Shown one piece after another: positions 9,942-22,597 of a stretch of 64,000 bases of DNA (positions are counted from its first letter, which is position 1; each line of letters opens with the position of its first letter). The notes under the pieces are model-generated. The model was not told the DNA's origin. It did not search any database and was given only the letters and a program-made list of their open reading frames with translations. The stretch covers positions 137,518,223-137,582,222 of the forward strand of contig CM045761.1 of NCBI GenBank assembly GCA_025200525.1. The letters are read 5' to 3'. The stretch comes from Camellia lanceoleosa. Taxonomy: Eukaryota > Streptophyta > Magnoliopsida > Ericales > Theaceae. A program made the position numbers and the translations under genes.

Positions 9942-12900
9942 GAGTGATTTTGAGGCAGTCACCACGGAAAAGAAGTGGTGGTGTGTCGCGTGACGTGGGC
10001 GATTCTGATTTCACGTTAGCACCGATTGTTGTGAAAAAACAGAGGAAGATACCATTCAAGGGGATTAAAGAAGACGCCCATGTTAAGGATAAAGTGGTAG
10101 TTGACACTTCTTGCCTGGCGTATCGTTCAAATATAAACGGGGTTATCAAAACTGTGCTGGAAATAAATTTCACAACAGGCCATGAACGACAACTGTGAAG
10201 AACCCCGTTTTGGTCGATGATTAATTCTATCCGCAAACACAACTTGTCACCGAATGCTTACAAAAAATGTGATGAGACAGTGTTCCGCATACTGCAGACA
10301 TACAATCCTCAGGATGAAAAATTCTATATCGGGGGGAAAGGAGTTCCATTGTGTCGAAGTGATATCCGACTTGTTTTTGGCATTCAGTGCGGCGTGGACC
10401 AGCTGGATTTAGCTCATGGGTCGAGGCCACCATCAGATTTCATTCAGCGTCGCTGTAACATTGTAGGGAGGATCTCGTGCAAAAAAATTAAAGAACTACT
10501 GGATGTTGCACTGTAAGGAAATAGTGTTCATGACGAGGAAGATGTCGCGAAGCTGCTGTGTTTATATATATATGCGAAACTGTTTTTCACAACAACTGGA
10601 GAGTCTATCGGGTAGGCGTTCGTCTGAGTAATTGACAAACTAAGTGCGATCTGACTATATGATTGAAACTGGCAATCTGAGCACGTTAATTGCGTCCTTG
10701 AGCGAAGTTTCATGACAGTAGGAAAGTAACGGATGTGTTGTCATATTACTTGTAAGTGTTATTCTTGTAATGTATTTTTAATTTAGTAACTGGCATGTTT
10801 GGATTAGTTTGTTTGCGTGTAATGTTAATGATTGTGTTTGCGAATGTCCTGTAGTTTTTTATTTGTGAACACACCAACCTGATTGAGCCAAAACGAAACA
10901 GTGTGCTGCCAAGGTTCTGCAGATGGAACATTGCAAATTTGATGACAAAAATGAAAGGGGTCGACTTGAGTCGCGGAAGACAGTTTGAGGTATGACATGG
11001 GATGCTGAGTTGTATGGTATTAGTGGGTGGTGCATGTTGGAGTCGCTAACAATTTTGTAATGTGTTTTGGCAGGTAAGGTGTGGTAAACTGGAGGGCGCA
11101 ATTCTTGAACGGTACAAAGTTGGTACCACATTGTTAAGTGTTGAATGTATGAGGGCAGAAGCCAAAGTGCTTGACGTACAGCCAGTGTCAGTGCATGTCG
11201 GTGTGCCACGTAGCGATGCCGGTGCTGAAGTTCTAGAGCCAAGTTTGAACTGTTGGGAAGTGGACTCATCTGCAGAGGTCAATGTTGAGAAAGGCAGAAT
11301 GACGAACAAGGTAGACACGTACGATAGAGGCAGCAAGTGTGTTACGAAGCATGGATTGGGCACGGTTGTACGAGGTGAAGGGTGGCTAGTACTGTTCCCA
11401 GATCTGCTGGATTTATCAACTACGCAACCAGCTAAGGATGCAGATACAGCAGGAGGCAATGTTGTCAATAAAAAAAGTGAAGCGCATGACAGAGTGGCAG
11501 AGTTGGAGGAGGAATTGAGGATGAAATCGGAACGTGTGCAGGAACTTGAATGTAAGGTTGCAAGCATGGAACGCGCACTTGGTTCACCAGCTGCGAATTT
11601 GTATATGGGGTTCGAAACTGCCATTAGTGTGAAGGATGCCGAAATTGCACGTTTGAATGCCCTAGTGTCGGAGATGAAAACAATAGTAGGACGGTTGGAG
11701 GACTAGGTAGATGAGTACGAGGCACACGAGGTAACACAGCTGGTTCGGAACACAACTACAAGTCTTGGGACGTCGACAGACCAACAAGGTGGAAATCAGA
11801 GGGAGGGCCCAGTGAATAACATGGCAAATGTCGTAGGCAACACTTCCGAATTGAACAACGCAAGCGTAGTTGATGTTGATGTAGATAATACGTTAGTTGG
11901 TGGACAGAGCGTAATAGTGGGGAGCAAGGATGGAGTTGTAAACCAGGGGTCGACATTATGTGCCGAGGTATGAACTCTAGTGGAGGTTAAAAGTGAAGGC
12001 AATTCTGCTGGCTCAGGTAATGCAGCAACATCAGAGACTAATTCGAACATTAAACATGTTCTTGATCGGCTAGGCAGTGAGGTACTGGACAGGGTAATAA
12101 ACTTTGTGAATCTGGAGGAACCAAACATCACATCATTGGTGCGGTGTGTGAAGAGTAAAGCTAGGCGGGAGTGGAGGCTACAGGATTATGAGTATCCTGG
12201 ATTGGTTAAGCGTTGCAAACAGTCGAAGGATGAGTGCAACATGGCCAAAATCACAAATGTGAATGTACTTAACATTGAAGATGACGATGGACAGCGTAGA
12301 ACATGGGCTGGTTTTGGAATGAAAAATCGGTATCCGGTTTGGAAATTGTTGGCTGAAGATGAACGGAAATTGTTGGAGGTGGTGTACACATTTGAAGGAG
12401 ACGGGTAACATACTAATTTCGTATTGTAGTTGTTCTGTTTTTATGTGACATTTGAAAATTACATTTTAATTGTACTAATGTGATTGTGATTTGGTGTAGA
12501 AATTGTCATATGGAGTGCAAAGAGTATCTTGGCGTCGTGTTAATTTCAAAGACATCCAGTCTCTCGTTCAAGGGAGGCCAACTGCCAGTAATGTAAGTAT
12601 GATGTGATATTGTCGATGTGAGAACATCGTCAGTGAAGTCAGTTTGTTGCCTTAATTGTTTTTTTAAAATGGTTAGGATGATCATTTTGTACGGCTAATG
12701 TGTTTGGAACATATGAATAATTGTGTTGGTAGGTTATTGATGCATATGCTGAAATTTTAAAAAGTGAACAGAACGTAGCGGCTGCTAATTGTGCTAATTT
12801 CAGCAGATCGTACTTCCACAGTAGTGTGTGTTCGGTACGTATATGGTATTATGAGCAGTGTGACATAGTCAGATAGTGTGGATTTATTTTTTTGCCACAG

Positions 12901-13677
12901 TTGGGCAGTCTAGTTGTGGGTTTGTAACTGCTTTGTTTGTTTGTTTGTTTGTTTTTTTTTTTTTTAATGAGGAATCGAAGCATAACGTCGAAAGACAGTT
13001 ACCTGAATGTGCACATGACTGCGACATCTGGATGCAGATACGTCCATTACCCTATATACCATGGGAATCATTGGACAACGATGGTGTACGATTCAAATTC
13101 GGGGACATGGACACACTACAACTCAATCAAAACGCGTAAAGGAAGCCGAGATGATCATTTTACTGAGGCGGTGAAAGTGGTAAGTACGAGTGAGTGGTTA
13201 TTACATGTATGTGTTTGGTTGTGCGTGTGCTGCATATAGAGTGATACGGAGTACGTAGTGTGACTGATTGGGTGTGTTACCTAAAACAGAAACAGTGGGT
13301 CGTCGATTACGCAAAGCGGATACAAGGGAAAGTGCAATCCATTGCGGGTGTCACAGCGGGGAATATGGATGGGCCATTGGAGGCTTTGGGTGATTGTCCC
13401 CAACAACACCCGGAATTGTAAGTTTAAATCTGAACTACGGCTTAAATTTGTTCTCTGTTTTGTTAAGTTATGGTTTTTGTTTGATTGTGTTGATTACCCT
13501 GTAAACGTGTTTGCTATTGGCAGTCCGGATTGTGCTGTCCTGGTATGCTTCATCATGCGGTAGTACGCAAATAACGTGGAGGTCGAAGGTTCGATGGATG
13601 AGATGACAGTCAGCGCGTTCAGATCAGAAATGGTTAAGGCATTCATCAACGATCCACATAGAGGGCTCCGGAATTAG
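9942..13677 (+). pseudogene. ULP1-like (C48) cysteine protease gene of a MULE, multi-exon, decayed
   Basis: It encodes a SUMO-protease-like protein of the kind carried by plant MULEs; its substrate is unknown. Exons follow GT-AG rules with consistent phase: 9942-10737, 10858-10990, 11072 onward with a coiled coil (11490-11700), 11980-12408, about 12500-12594, 12732-12836, 12969-13179, and two exons ending at 13677. The N-terminal plant-specific region contains 'RLVFGI' and, after several stops, 'EHTNLIEPKRNSVLPRF'. The catalytic His is intact in 'HGNHWTTMV' (13060-13086). The usual Asp of the 'YYDS' motif reads Asn ('HYNS', near 13112). The Cys box 'PDCAVLVC' near 13530 is intact. Stops at 10196, 10514, 10614, 10626 and 13561 fit C-to-T or G-to-A changes. 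Confidence 0.75.
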
Positions 13678-14633
13678 CCTCTGCCCTAACAGATTTCCTG
13701 GAACACATACATTAGCTTTGATTTCTGTTTTTGGTTTTTCGGTGGAACATACAATTATTTTTTTTATATGGTAGTGTTTTTTTGATGTTACATTACCTAC
13801 GTATCTGTGACTGGATGAACACAAAATACTTTACAACAACATTGGAAAACATGGGCAAAACTGGGATTGTTTTTTTGGCTGGGTTAGTAAATGTTAATGA
13901 TTTTTGGATGTGTTGTGTAATTGTGTTTGTGTATGATGTTAGTTACGGGTTTGACATATTTAATGTGTAGGTCTGTTTTCTGTTTATGTACGGGATGTTG
14001 GTAAGCCCAGAAATTTACCAAACAGCAGGGTACATTCAAGTTGAAATGTTTGCTCCGAAAAATCTGTAATATGTTCGTCCTGGTTTAGTTCCATGTTTGC
14101 AACGTTGTCATTGTGTTTTAGGTAGGGTGTTGGTGTTGAACCCAGCAAGTGAACTTCAGGATGGTACATTGTAGTTGAACCGTATGTGTCTAAAACTGTG
14201 TGTCATTAGTTGATGTCAAAATTTGCTTGGGGAACATGTTAATTGTTACCTTAAAACATAACACATTAAACTTTATGTTTCTAGCATATTCACGTATCAG
14301 ATTTGGATGTAATAGGAAATGCACATAAGACAACATATGTAGTGATGAGGAAAGGAAATTGATTTGGCTAATGTGTTTTTGAAAATGTGATTGCAATGTT
14401 AATTGTAGTGGCAGGTGATAGGGCAGAATAGTTTTGTGAAAACGGGGTGGAATGTGAAAGTAAACCCACATGTGCGATCCATAAGCAGTTATAACGTAAT
14501 GGAAAAACGTTGTGAAGTCTGAACTTAAATCAACGGGAAGTAAAATGTTCAATAAAAAAGGTAAATTGGACGAAGTTCAATGAAGTGGGGAAAAAACAAA
14601 AAAATAAAAGGACATCAATTTGCTGTAACAAGA

Positions 14634-17013
14634 TCAAATAGGCTCCTTGCATGTCTTTCTATTGTGGTTGCCTATTTTTCCACACTGACCACAAAGGATC
14701 CGTTGCACAACCTCGCCCTTTGATGGAATTCGTTTACGTTTCGGCCTGCCAAAAGGACGTTTCACTTTCGGGGGCGCTATCATAAAATCATTGGGCGAAA
14801 ATGCCGGCTTCTCAACAGTTGGAATGGGGAAAATTGTTCCGCTGTACGCAGCCTGGAACTTGTCAATACGATAGTACGCTTCAATAGAATCGTATATATT
14901 CTGTCCACTATTACGGAAAGCGACAACAGCATGAGAACATGAAAACCCATTCAGCTGCCACTAGAAACATGAACATGATCGCCTTGCGACATCAACCAAA
15001 ATAGAGGGTTGACTATGCACCTCGTAGACATTGTCATCAGCCTGACTAACACTCCACCCCCTGCTTTCATTATACGCTGCTACCAGTTTCTTCTCCATTT
15101 TCGGGCATAACACACCGGTCCAATCCCTTGCCTTGACTCTACGCTCTGCCATTTGTTCCATTATTTGACCCCTAACCATGTCGACCAACCTAGTATCCAA
15201 TTGTTAAAAGATTCAGCTGCACTCGACCACATTTTGCCGTAACGTTGCCCCCTGCACAGTAAGAATGTTAACGTTAGACACAAAATGTTTAGTACAACAA
15301 AATACTAGTAAGCATGTTAACGTATGTAAGAAATTGACGAAATTGAACTCAGTAACGTAATACATAGAACGGGTGCAATCAAACTTACATGAAATACGCA
15401 TTAGCCCAGTGGGATAGATGCAAGTCTTTCAAGAAGTTGTCAACCACAGCCGGGCTACACTCTTTTAACACCTCTATTTTCTGATTATAAGATGCTATTG
15501 TAGAGGCGTAAGCACATTCCCACAGCTTCCGCATCAACCCAACCTTACGAGATGCATTAACGTATTTCATTCGGTCTCTCAAATTCATTTGAAGATGCAG
15601 CAAACAATATGCGTGATGTGCTGTAGGAAATATAATTGGCATAGATTGTAATAGGCCTGTGTGCCTATCCGAAACAAACGTCAACATACGCTCGTCACCC
15701 ACGACTTCTTTAAGATTCCGTAAAAACCACTCCCAATTTTGTTGATTTTCGGAATCAACAATGGCGAATGCCACAGGAAACAAGCCTGCAAACAATACGT
15801 ATATATGTAATTGATTAATTAAAAACAATCGGAATTGAAATTTGATCATTTTTTTTTTGTTAGCAGACAATTAAGGAAAAAAAAATGATACGTTACCTTT
15901 ATTGCCATCTTTCGCAGTAGTAGCTAACAAATTCCCCTTGAATCTGCCTTTCAGAAACGTGCCATCCAAAAAAAGTAACGGCCAACAATGGTTGAACCCA
16001 TTTATACATGCATGGAAGGATATGAAATATCGAACGAACCTCCTAGTTTGTTGGTGAAATTCAAGGTTAATGTAACTGTTTGGATTCTTTTCCACAACGG
16101 AATCACTGTACCACCTAAGTTGGTCGAATGACATAGCATGATCCCCATAGACTTCACCTCTTGCTTTCTCAACCCCTAACCACGCCACTTGGTAACTAAT
16201 ATCCAAACTGTAGTCATTTTTCATATCGAAAACAATGTCCGTAGGACGCGTCAGTGGCTTAGCACGCACCAGATCTGCGACAACGCTTAAAACCAAATCG
16301 GACCCCGTACGTGGGTTTGTATGCGTTCGAACAACAGCTCCACAGTTGTGCACACTATCTAACTTCTTAACGCATAAAAGGCCATTCGATGACAACACCC
16401 TCGCATGCACTGTCCACGCGCATCCTGTGGTCTCTGTAAACTTACAAACTGCCGTAATGCGAACTGAATCATTCTTCAAATATTTGAATTGAAACCTGCG
16501 TTCAACGGCATACTTGCATAATGTTTCCCGAAATTCACTTACGCCACTTGCAAAACATTGTCCAACATGGGTAATCCCGAATGCCCATTGAGCAGACAGG
16601 AACGTCTTCAACTTGTTAGGACAATATGTTGGTAACAGATCCGTCTGATCATCCACACCGAATGTCTGATTGCCCAAACTGAAATTCTGACCTTCACGAC
16701 AGTACGCACCCCCGTAGTTACCGCCCAGTGGAACGTCCCGTATCTGAATAAGAACATCAAAATGTTTCAAAGCAAATGACTCCGCAAGGCACACCATGTT
16801 TTGGATATCGTCATTGCTATCCACTTTAAACTTGTTGTACCCGGGGACATCCCATAACATGTACACCGCATCCCATAATAAGTCGTCGAACTTGTCGCAA
16901 ATATCATCGAGTAGCTGCGTGAGTGTCATCGCTCGATGACACCAAACAACAACATTTGTTTGCCCGTAGGTGCACAACAACAACACACCATCCATACCTG
17001 TCACGCAACCCAT
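14634..17013 (-). pseudogene. mudrA-like: MURA-type MULE transposase, two introns, lightly damaged
   Basis: This is the DDE transposase of the Mutator superfamily. From the start (17013, or Met7 if the first codons are intronic) an N-terminal region is followed by a MuDR DNA-binding block ('FRETLCKYAVERRFQFKYLK'). The first catalytic Asp is in 'FLDGTFLKGRFKG' (about 15935-15975), the second in 'FVSDRHTGL' (15660-15690). A CX2H motif 'CLLHLQMNLRD' follows, with a candidate Glu in 'WECAYAST'. Introns at 15786-15896 and 15252-15388 have GT-AG ends; the first splices in phase. Past a small frameshift near 15195 come 'RGQIMEQMAERRVKARDW', a SWIM finger (CSC...CSH, about 14915-14965) interrupted by one TAG, and a C-terminal CX2CX5HX4C knuckle ending at 14634. 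It needs few changes from an intact gene, so it is younger than its neighbours. Confidence 0.85.
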
Positions 17014-17149
17014 AATGAAATCAATAAATGGCTAACGCGTACAACAATGACTGAATAATAACACAACACTATACCTACTTCAAAAAATACGATAACCACT
17101 AATCTATGCAAGAAGGCCCAGTGACATCAAAAACACAAAACAAATATAC

Positions 17150-17713
17150 AAATCTTCACACCCACATAATGTTGACAACACATTGCCCTGCAGCCATATT
17201 ACATACCCAGAAGCAACCAACATAATGTTGATTGGAATGATGTTGATAACACAGCCATATATACTCATCTTCACAACCCATAAACATCAACAACACAATG
17301 ACCTGACTATATGTCAAACAAGCACAATAATACGACAGTGATTTTACAAGAATCGACGTTGATGTTGATGTAGTTAATACCACAACATACCATCCATACA
17401 CAATGACAAAAACAGGGCTAAAAATTCCAGAAAACATGGAAATAAACTGGTTGATGTTGTTTTTTTGGTATGCTGTTACACTAAACTGTGAACCAAACAC
17501 ATAACATCAACAAACCATATTATGAATATATGTAACACAGGCACAAGAAATAAACATGATGTTCCCATTACCAAACTGTGAACCAAACACATAACATCAA
17601 CAACCAATGTGACGAATATATGTAACACAGGCAGAAGAAGACAAATGTGATGCTCCCATTACCAAACTGTTAACCAGACACATAACGTCAACAAAACAAT
17701 GTGATGAATATAT
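17150..17713. repeat. GATGTTG-rich subterminal zone, right (inverted)
   Basis: On the plus strand this reads as CAACATC/ACATCAAC units. Three longer repeats of about 80-110 bp share 'ccaaactgtgaaccaaacac ataacatcaacaa' (near 17490, 17570 and 17660) and gaatatatgtaacacaggca. It mirrors 8990-9900 and lies upstream of the transposase start. Confidence 0.6.
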
Positions 17714-19342
17714 ACATATTTTATTCTATAAAATTACATAAATCATTCAACAAAAAATTATGAACTTTATAAAATAACCTTAGAACTTGATATGATACTG
17801 TGAAATTTATTTTATTTTATATTTACAATATGTGAAATTTCACATTATATTAGAATTTAAAATTTTAAATATTTGTAATTCAGAAATTATCTGAAATTCT
17901 AAAAAATGTGAAATTTCAAAAGTGAAAATTTTCATACTTTTAAATTTTAAATATTTTTTTTTTCATTTTACATAGTTTTATATTTAATTGAGATTTTATT
18001 TGATAGATCTCGTCGGATAGTTTCTAAAAATATAAATTTTATCAAAAACATATGTGTGCATTGAAAGTTATTAGAATTTTAAATTTTTGAAATATAAAAA
18101 AATAATAATAATAATGGTCATATAAGTATGTTGACCACTTTCTTAGATTTGTGCTTACACATAAATAACTATTAAAATGTCTAAAATTTTGCTAAAAATT
18201 TTAGACATTTTTCCAACAACTCATATAATGGGGATTGGGGGATGGTGCTGGGACGGCACCATGCTATTTCTCGAAAACGGCGTCGGGTAGCTTATTGTCA
18301 AAAGAAATTCACTTTAATTGATAGCCTCATTTTATAGTTATGAGAACATAAAATTGGATTTGAGTAAAATCCTTTTATATTTACCTAGTCTCCAAAAATA
18401 GAAACAATATAAAAAAAATTACGAAACACTATTAATTAGTCTCCAAAAATAGAAACAATATAAAAAAATTACGAAACACTATTAATTAGACATATATCCA
18501 CGCAACCGTCCATAAAACCAGGAGCGAAAGTACAGCAACGCGAGGGGGGTCAATGCCCCCTCTCAGTTATGAAAACTTTTATTTTTTTGAGTTGTTGTCA
18601 TGTATAAAATGTATTTTTTTTTTTAACATATTCTTTGGTAAAGGGTTTATTATATTATTTACAACAATTAATTATTTGATACTTTAGGAACACTATGTAA
18701 TATTATTTATATAGTAATTTAAATTAACAGTGCAGAGAAAAATATTATAGATTGGATATAATGAACTTATTATTTTCAAATAATTAGCATACCACTTAAT
18801 GTGATTTGTGATTTTTTATGCTTTGAACATCATGTACACAATGCCATATGGTACTCTAAGACTGTGTAATAATTTTTATTCAAAACACATCATTTATAAG
18901 CAATGTCATCTCTTTAATATTTTTTTGTCAAATAAAAATTAAATAGATTTTATAATAATTTGTGCTATAAATGATGTGTTTTTATTTTTTAAAATTATGA
19001 ATTTTGATCCATAATTTTTTGTGTTAAAATGGCAAAATTATGTCATCATCTCACACCGAACTATTTCACACTATCATGGAATTTTGATTTGTTCTTATTA
19101 ATAATGAATACGTAATTTTTTATATTTAAATTTATCTCATAAAATTATTTTTATCTTAACGTTGCTCATGATTTTTTTGAAATAAAAAATTATAATTAAT
19201 AAATACCCCCTCTAACTTAATTTTCTGGCTCTATCACTACATAAAACCAAATAATTTCCTACCTATTACTCAATTAAATATTTATTTTTTATTTTTTTGG
19301 AAGACTAGCCAAACCTTCCTACATTCATTATATATATATATG
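17714..19342. other. AT-rich spacer with a 51-bp tandem duplication
   Basis: No coding signal was seen on either strand. A 51-bp unit is duplicated in tandem at 18386-18436 and 18437-18486 with a one-base length difference in an A-run. Pyrimidine/purine strings 'gaggggggtcaatgccccct' (18541) and 'taccccctctaactt' (19204) hint at a further degraded inverted element of about 700 bp, but ends cannot be set. Confidence 0.5.
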
Positions 19343-19509
19343 AGGAAAAATTACTCATAAATCCCATATTGGAAAATGTTGCTCTATCTACTCTTGAGTG
19401 TTTTTTTGTAAACCATTTAGTCCCTTTTATATTTGATATGATATCTTTGTTTGTTATATTGTATAAACATCAAGTAATTTCAATCCAATCAATGTGAGCG
19501 AGTTCAATT

Positions 19510-19696
19510 GTATATAATTCACCAAATCGAATGCGACGGGCTCGTGGTGGTGGTGGTGACTGGAGTGCTTGTCGGGAGAGAAGTTGGAACGGAGATTGAG
19601 GCGGCAGTAGCGGTGGTGGGAGGGTTTCTTGGGAGAATGGGAGACGAGGAGGAGCACAGCCACTGCGATGTAAATGATTACAAAGGCCTTGCCCAT
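19510..19696 (-). pseudogene. Captured N-terminus, possibly of a reticulocalbin-like EF-hand protein
   Basis: The frame begins MGKAFVIIYIAVAVLLLVSH, a short N-terminal membrane anchor or signal sequence. It continues through a basic segment with 'RLNLRSNF' and a His-rich run, then 'EPVAFD', and then breaks off. The order anchor, 'KLRSNF', His-rich, 'EPVPFDP' is what I recall at the start of plant ER calcium-binding EF-hand proteins, but no EF hand is included, so the name is tentative. A (CT)n leader upstream on this strand looks like an ordinary plant 5' UTR. Confidence 0.4.
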
Positions 19697-19706
19697 CTCA
19701 TCGAAT

Positions 19707-19707
19707 C

Positions 19708-19751
<44 letters not shown>
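19707..19751. repeat. (GA)n microsatellite
   Basis: About 22 GA units lie just upstream of the captured ATG on the opposite strand, so they form a (CT)n leader for that fragment. Confidence 0.95.
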
Positions 19752-19757
<6 letters not shown>

Positions 19758-20531
19758 AAGAGAGATCTGTTGAAATTGTTTGGTTGAATTAGGTGGGGGG
19801 GAGGGGTTTGACGATTTGGACTGAATGCTTAAAAAAGGTGAGATTGGATTGGAGGATGGTTGGAGTTCTAGATCAGCTGGACCCTTTTCCCAGTGATAGT
19901 ATTCTATTATGAGAGAGAGCATTTTCAGTACATTAAGATGTTTTATGATGTTTGGTGATGTTGATAATGTTTGATGTTGTAGTTCATGTTTGATGATGTT
20001 GATGATGTCGCTGCTGTTTGATGAGGTTAAAGATATAGTTGATGTTTAATGATATTCACAATGTTGGTGATGTTGATGATGTATGATGATGTAGTTGATG
20101 ATGTTTGATGATATATGGGGATCAAATTAACATATTGAATTTCATATAACCAAATTTGATGATCAATTTTCTTTCCTCTTTATGAATCTGTAATAGGTAT
20201 GAATGTTTGATCACAACATTGTCCATGCAAAGAGAAATTATAAACAAATGTGTTAATTTGTAATTCAATTTAATGATTGAGGATCTCTCTCAATATATAA
20301 ACAATGATTCCAAACCCAAATCTTTTGAGGGCTTCAATTTTTTCCCCTATTTGCTCTCTATTCATCTATTCAGTTTGCTTGTTCACCCCAAATTTTCTGA
20401 CTCATAATATGGTATTGTACATTGTTGGAATTGTCAGGGATTTGCTTGGATAAATTCATTCAAGAGCATTTTGTTGCGTATATGGCTTATTAAATCTAGT
20501 TTTTGAGACTACTGTGTCTAATAATTGAACT

Positions 20532-20627
20532 ATGTTGTGCTGTGGTGGAGTGGAAGAGGAAAATGACGGACCGCTTGTGAATCAATACACGGCCCCACCT
20601 AGAGGGGGGAATCCTTATGGTGGTGGT
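20532..20627 (+). pseudogene. Captured first exon of a PTI1-like kinase gene
   Basis: ATG at 20532 opens a frame reading MLCCGG, then an acidic EEE, then 'NQYTAPPRGGNPYGGG'. This matches the non-catalytic N-terminus that I associate with plant PTI1-like (Pto-interacting) tyrosine-protein kinases. The kinase domain is absent. The coding match ends at a 'GGTGGTAAT' that would serve as a splice donor, and the following sequence reads as unspliced intron. Genomic DNA, not cDNA, was therefore captured. Upstream DNA back to about 20290 looks like its 5' UTR. It is a fragment with no expected function. Confidence 0.55.
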
Positions 20628-21085
20628 AATAACCTCTATTCCTTTTCTATAGTCAAATACACTGATATTTGATGTTCGGTGATGTTGATGATGTATGATG
20701 ATGTTTGATGTTTGGTGATGTTGATGATACTTGATGTTGTAGTTCATGTTTGATGATGTCGATGATGTCACTGATGTTTGATGATGTTTGTTGGTGATGT
20801 TTTTATGACGTTCCGTGATGTTGATGATGTTTGATTATGTATGATGTTTGATGTTTGATGATGTTTTATGATGTTGGTGATATTTTATGATGTAGTTGAT
20901 GTTTGATGATGTTGATGATGTTGTTGGTGTAGTTAATGTTGTTAATGTTCGGAAAGGAAAGAAATCTAAAAAATGCCTATAGTGAGCTTTTAACATTTAA
21001 ATAGGACTTATTAGTCTACAAAATAAAAGACAGGACTAAATGGTTTAACAAATTAAAATTTGAGATTTATTGGTGTTTTGCCCTA

Positions 21086-22597
21086 ATCTAAGGGTACTTA
21101 CGTGTAGGTCCTAATAAGTGAACTTATTGTCTAATAGGTCCTATGGAAAAAAAAAATTCATAAAAAAAGTCACTAATTATAAGTTTTAGCGACAATTTAT
21201 AAAAATCATGACAAAAAAAAGTCATTAATTGTCAATTTTTAGCGACGTATGTAAAAATTTGTCACAAAAAAATTATTTTTAGCGACAATTTTACCACTCA
21301 GGGGGTGGTTGAAGGGGTGGAAAAAAACTTATGGTAAAGTTTATAAACCGTAATAATAAAAATTATAACTTTTTCATCAACGTGTAATTATTTTTTAAAC
21401 TAAACTTGATTTGTAATTTTCCCTATTAAATATAACTGAATAGAAAAGTTAAGAAATTACAAATTTAAATTAGAATTTATCTTTAAAAAAAGAAAGGAAA
21501 ATATCACATTAGTAGGCTTTAGAAAAATAATTACAAATTAGTAAGAAACTTTATATATATTAATAATTAAAATTATAAACTTTTTCGTGTATTTTCTTTT
21601 TTTTTAAACCACTAGAGTATAATAACCCCTTAAAAGAATTAATGAATGATTCACATTTTATTCTTGAATGATGGAAAGATGTAGGATAAATTTTCACCAC
21701 ATCGTATTATCTAAGTAAGTTTCTGATAAAAAAAATTCTTGATTTATAGAAGTGTTGTTGACTAAATTATTAAAATATTAGATCACCTTTAACGTTAAAT
21801 TTGGTTTGACATTCCGAAGAGTAACATGATTTATTTTGGGGATTTTTTATTACTTAGGACGTGAATTGTGTAATAAAGTTAAACTTTTGATTTTCAAAGT
21901 AAGAAAAGAAGTGTTTATAAACCTCATTCGGAGGATTTATAACTCAATAAATTCACAAAGTATTTTTATATTTCACTGAATTTCATATATTTAAATTTAT
22001 ATTTCAATAGATACTTTTTTTTCATATTAGAAGCATTATGTGAATTATGTTACACTTATAAATTTTTATTATAATATATATATATATACATATATATATG
22101 TATATAAAACTAGCAATTGAACCTTGCAAATTTTTCTTTTTTTCAAAAAATAATTGATGGTACAATGTGTATTATAAAAGAATAATTTTAATTTTAATTT
22201 CAATTTAAAATTAAAATTAAAATTAAAATTAAAGTATAATTTTAATTCTTTATTTTGATAATATTGACGCTATTGTTCTATAAAATTATTACTTGAATAC
22301 TTATATATATATATATTAATTTTAGTTAAATTATTTGTGTATTTTGATAATTTTAGTTCTATTGTATTATAAAAATGTAATTATCATATAATAGTTTTGT
22401 ATGACATATATTAAATTATAAAATAGTAAAATAAATATTTATTTTGATATTAAAATAATAGTTAAATTAGAAGAAGAATTAGTAACATAAAATTAAAATT
22501 AATTCTAACTATTTAATTTTTTTGTATTCATTTTGAAAATAAAAATATGTAGAAATAAAAATTATATAAAATTTATTAAAAAAATTAAATATAAATA
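21086..22597. other. AT-rich spacer with 'ttagcgac' repeats
   Basis: No gene. Between 21150 and 21290 the motif TTTTTAGCGAC recurs three times (with flanking 'aatt' and 'gtca'), similar to the 'ttttagcgac' next to the CACTA-like end at 60954. It may be a remnant of a CACTA subterminal region. The rest is very AT-rich with (TA)n runs near 22075-22105 and (AATTAA)n near 22205-22230. Confidence 0.45.

Larger units (their letters stand above)
8441..17713. mobile_element. MULE with convergent ULP1-like protease and MURA genes
   Basis: A MURA-type transposase (-) and a C48 protease gene (+) face each other, an arrangement comparable to the convergent genes of maize MuDR. The combination of MURA and a ULP1-like protease is known from plant MULEs such as the Arabidopsis Kaonashi type. 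Both flanks carry TG-rich DNA full of GATGTTG motifs (about 9000-9900 on plus, 17150-17710 on minus), so the element looks symmetrical. The left end is placed at the TIR-like sequence at 8441. The right end is unclear: homology of the flank stops near 17713, while a good inverted match to the left end lies at 21030-21085. Confidence 0.6.
19343..21085. mobile_element. Pack-MULE-like element with two captured gene fragments
   Basis: The ends share the TIR-like pattern of the large MULE: 'ctcataaatccca...gtaaaccatttagtccc' at 19360-19425 and its inverse at 21030-21085. Between them, GATGTTG-rich blocks (19920-20130 and 20640-20950) flank host-gene sequence: a fragment of an EF-hand-like gene (-) and the first exon of a PTI1-like kinase (+). 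No transposase is present. Acquisition of genic DNA between MULE ends is the definition of a Pack-MULE. Alternatively 21030-21085 is the right end of the 8.4-kb MULE and this is one composite element. Confidence 0.5.

Noticed and set aside
11046..11624. 192-codon minus-strand ORF
   Set aside because: Antisense to the coiled-coil region of the ULP-like gene, which has splice sites and family features on plus.
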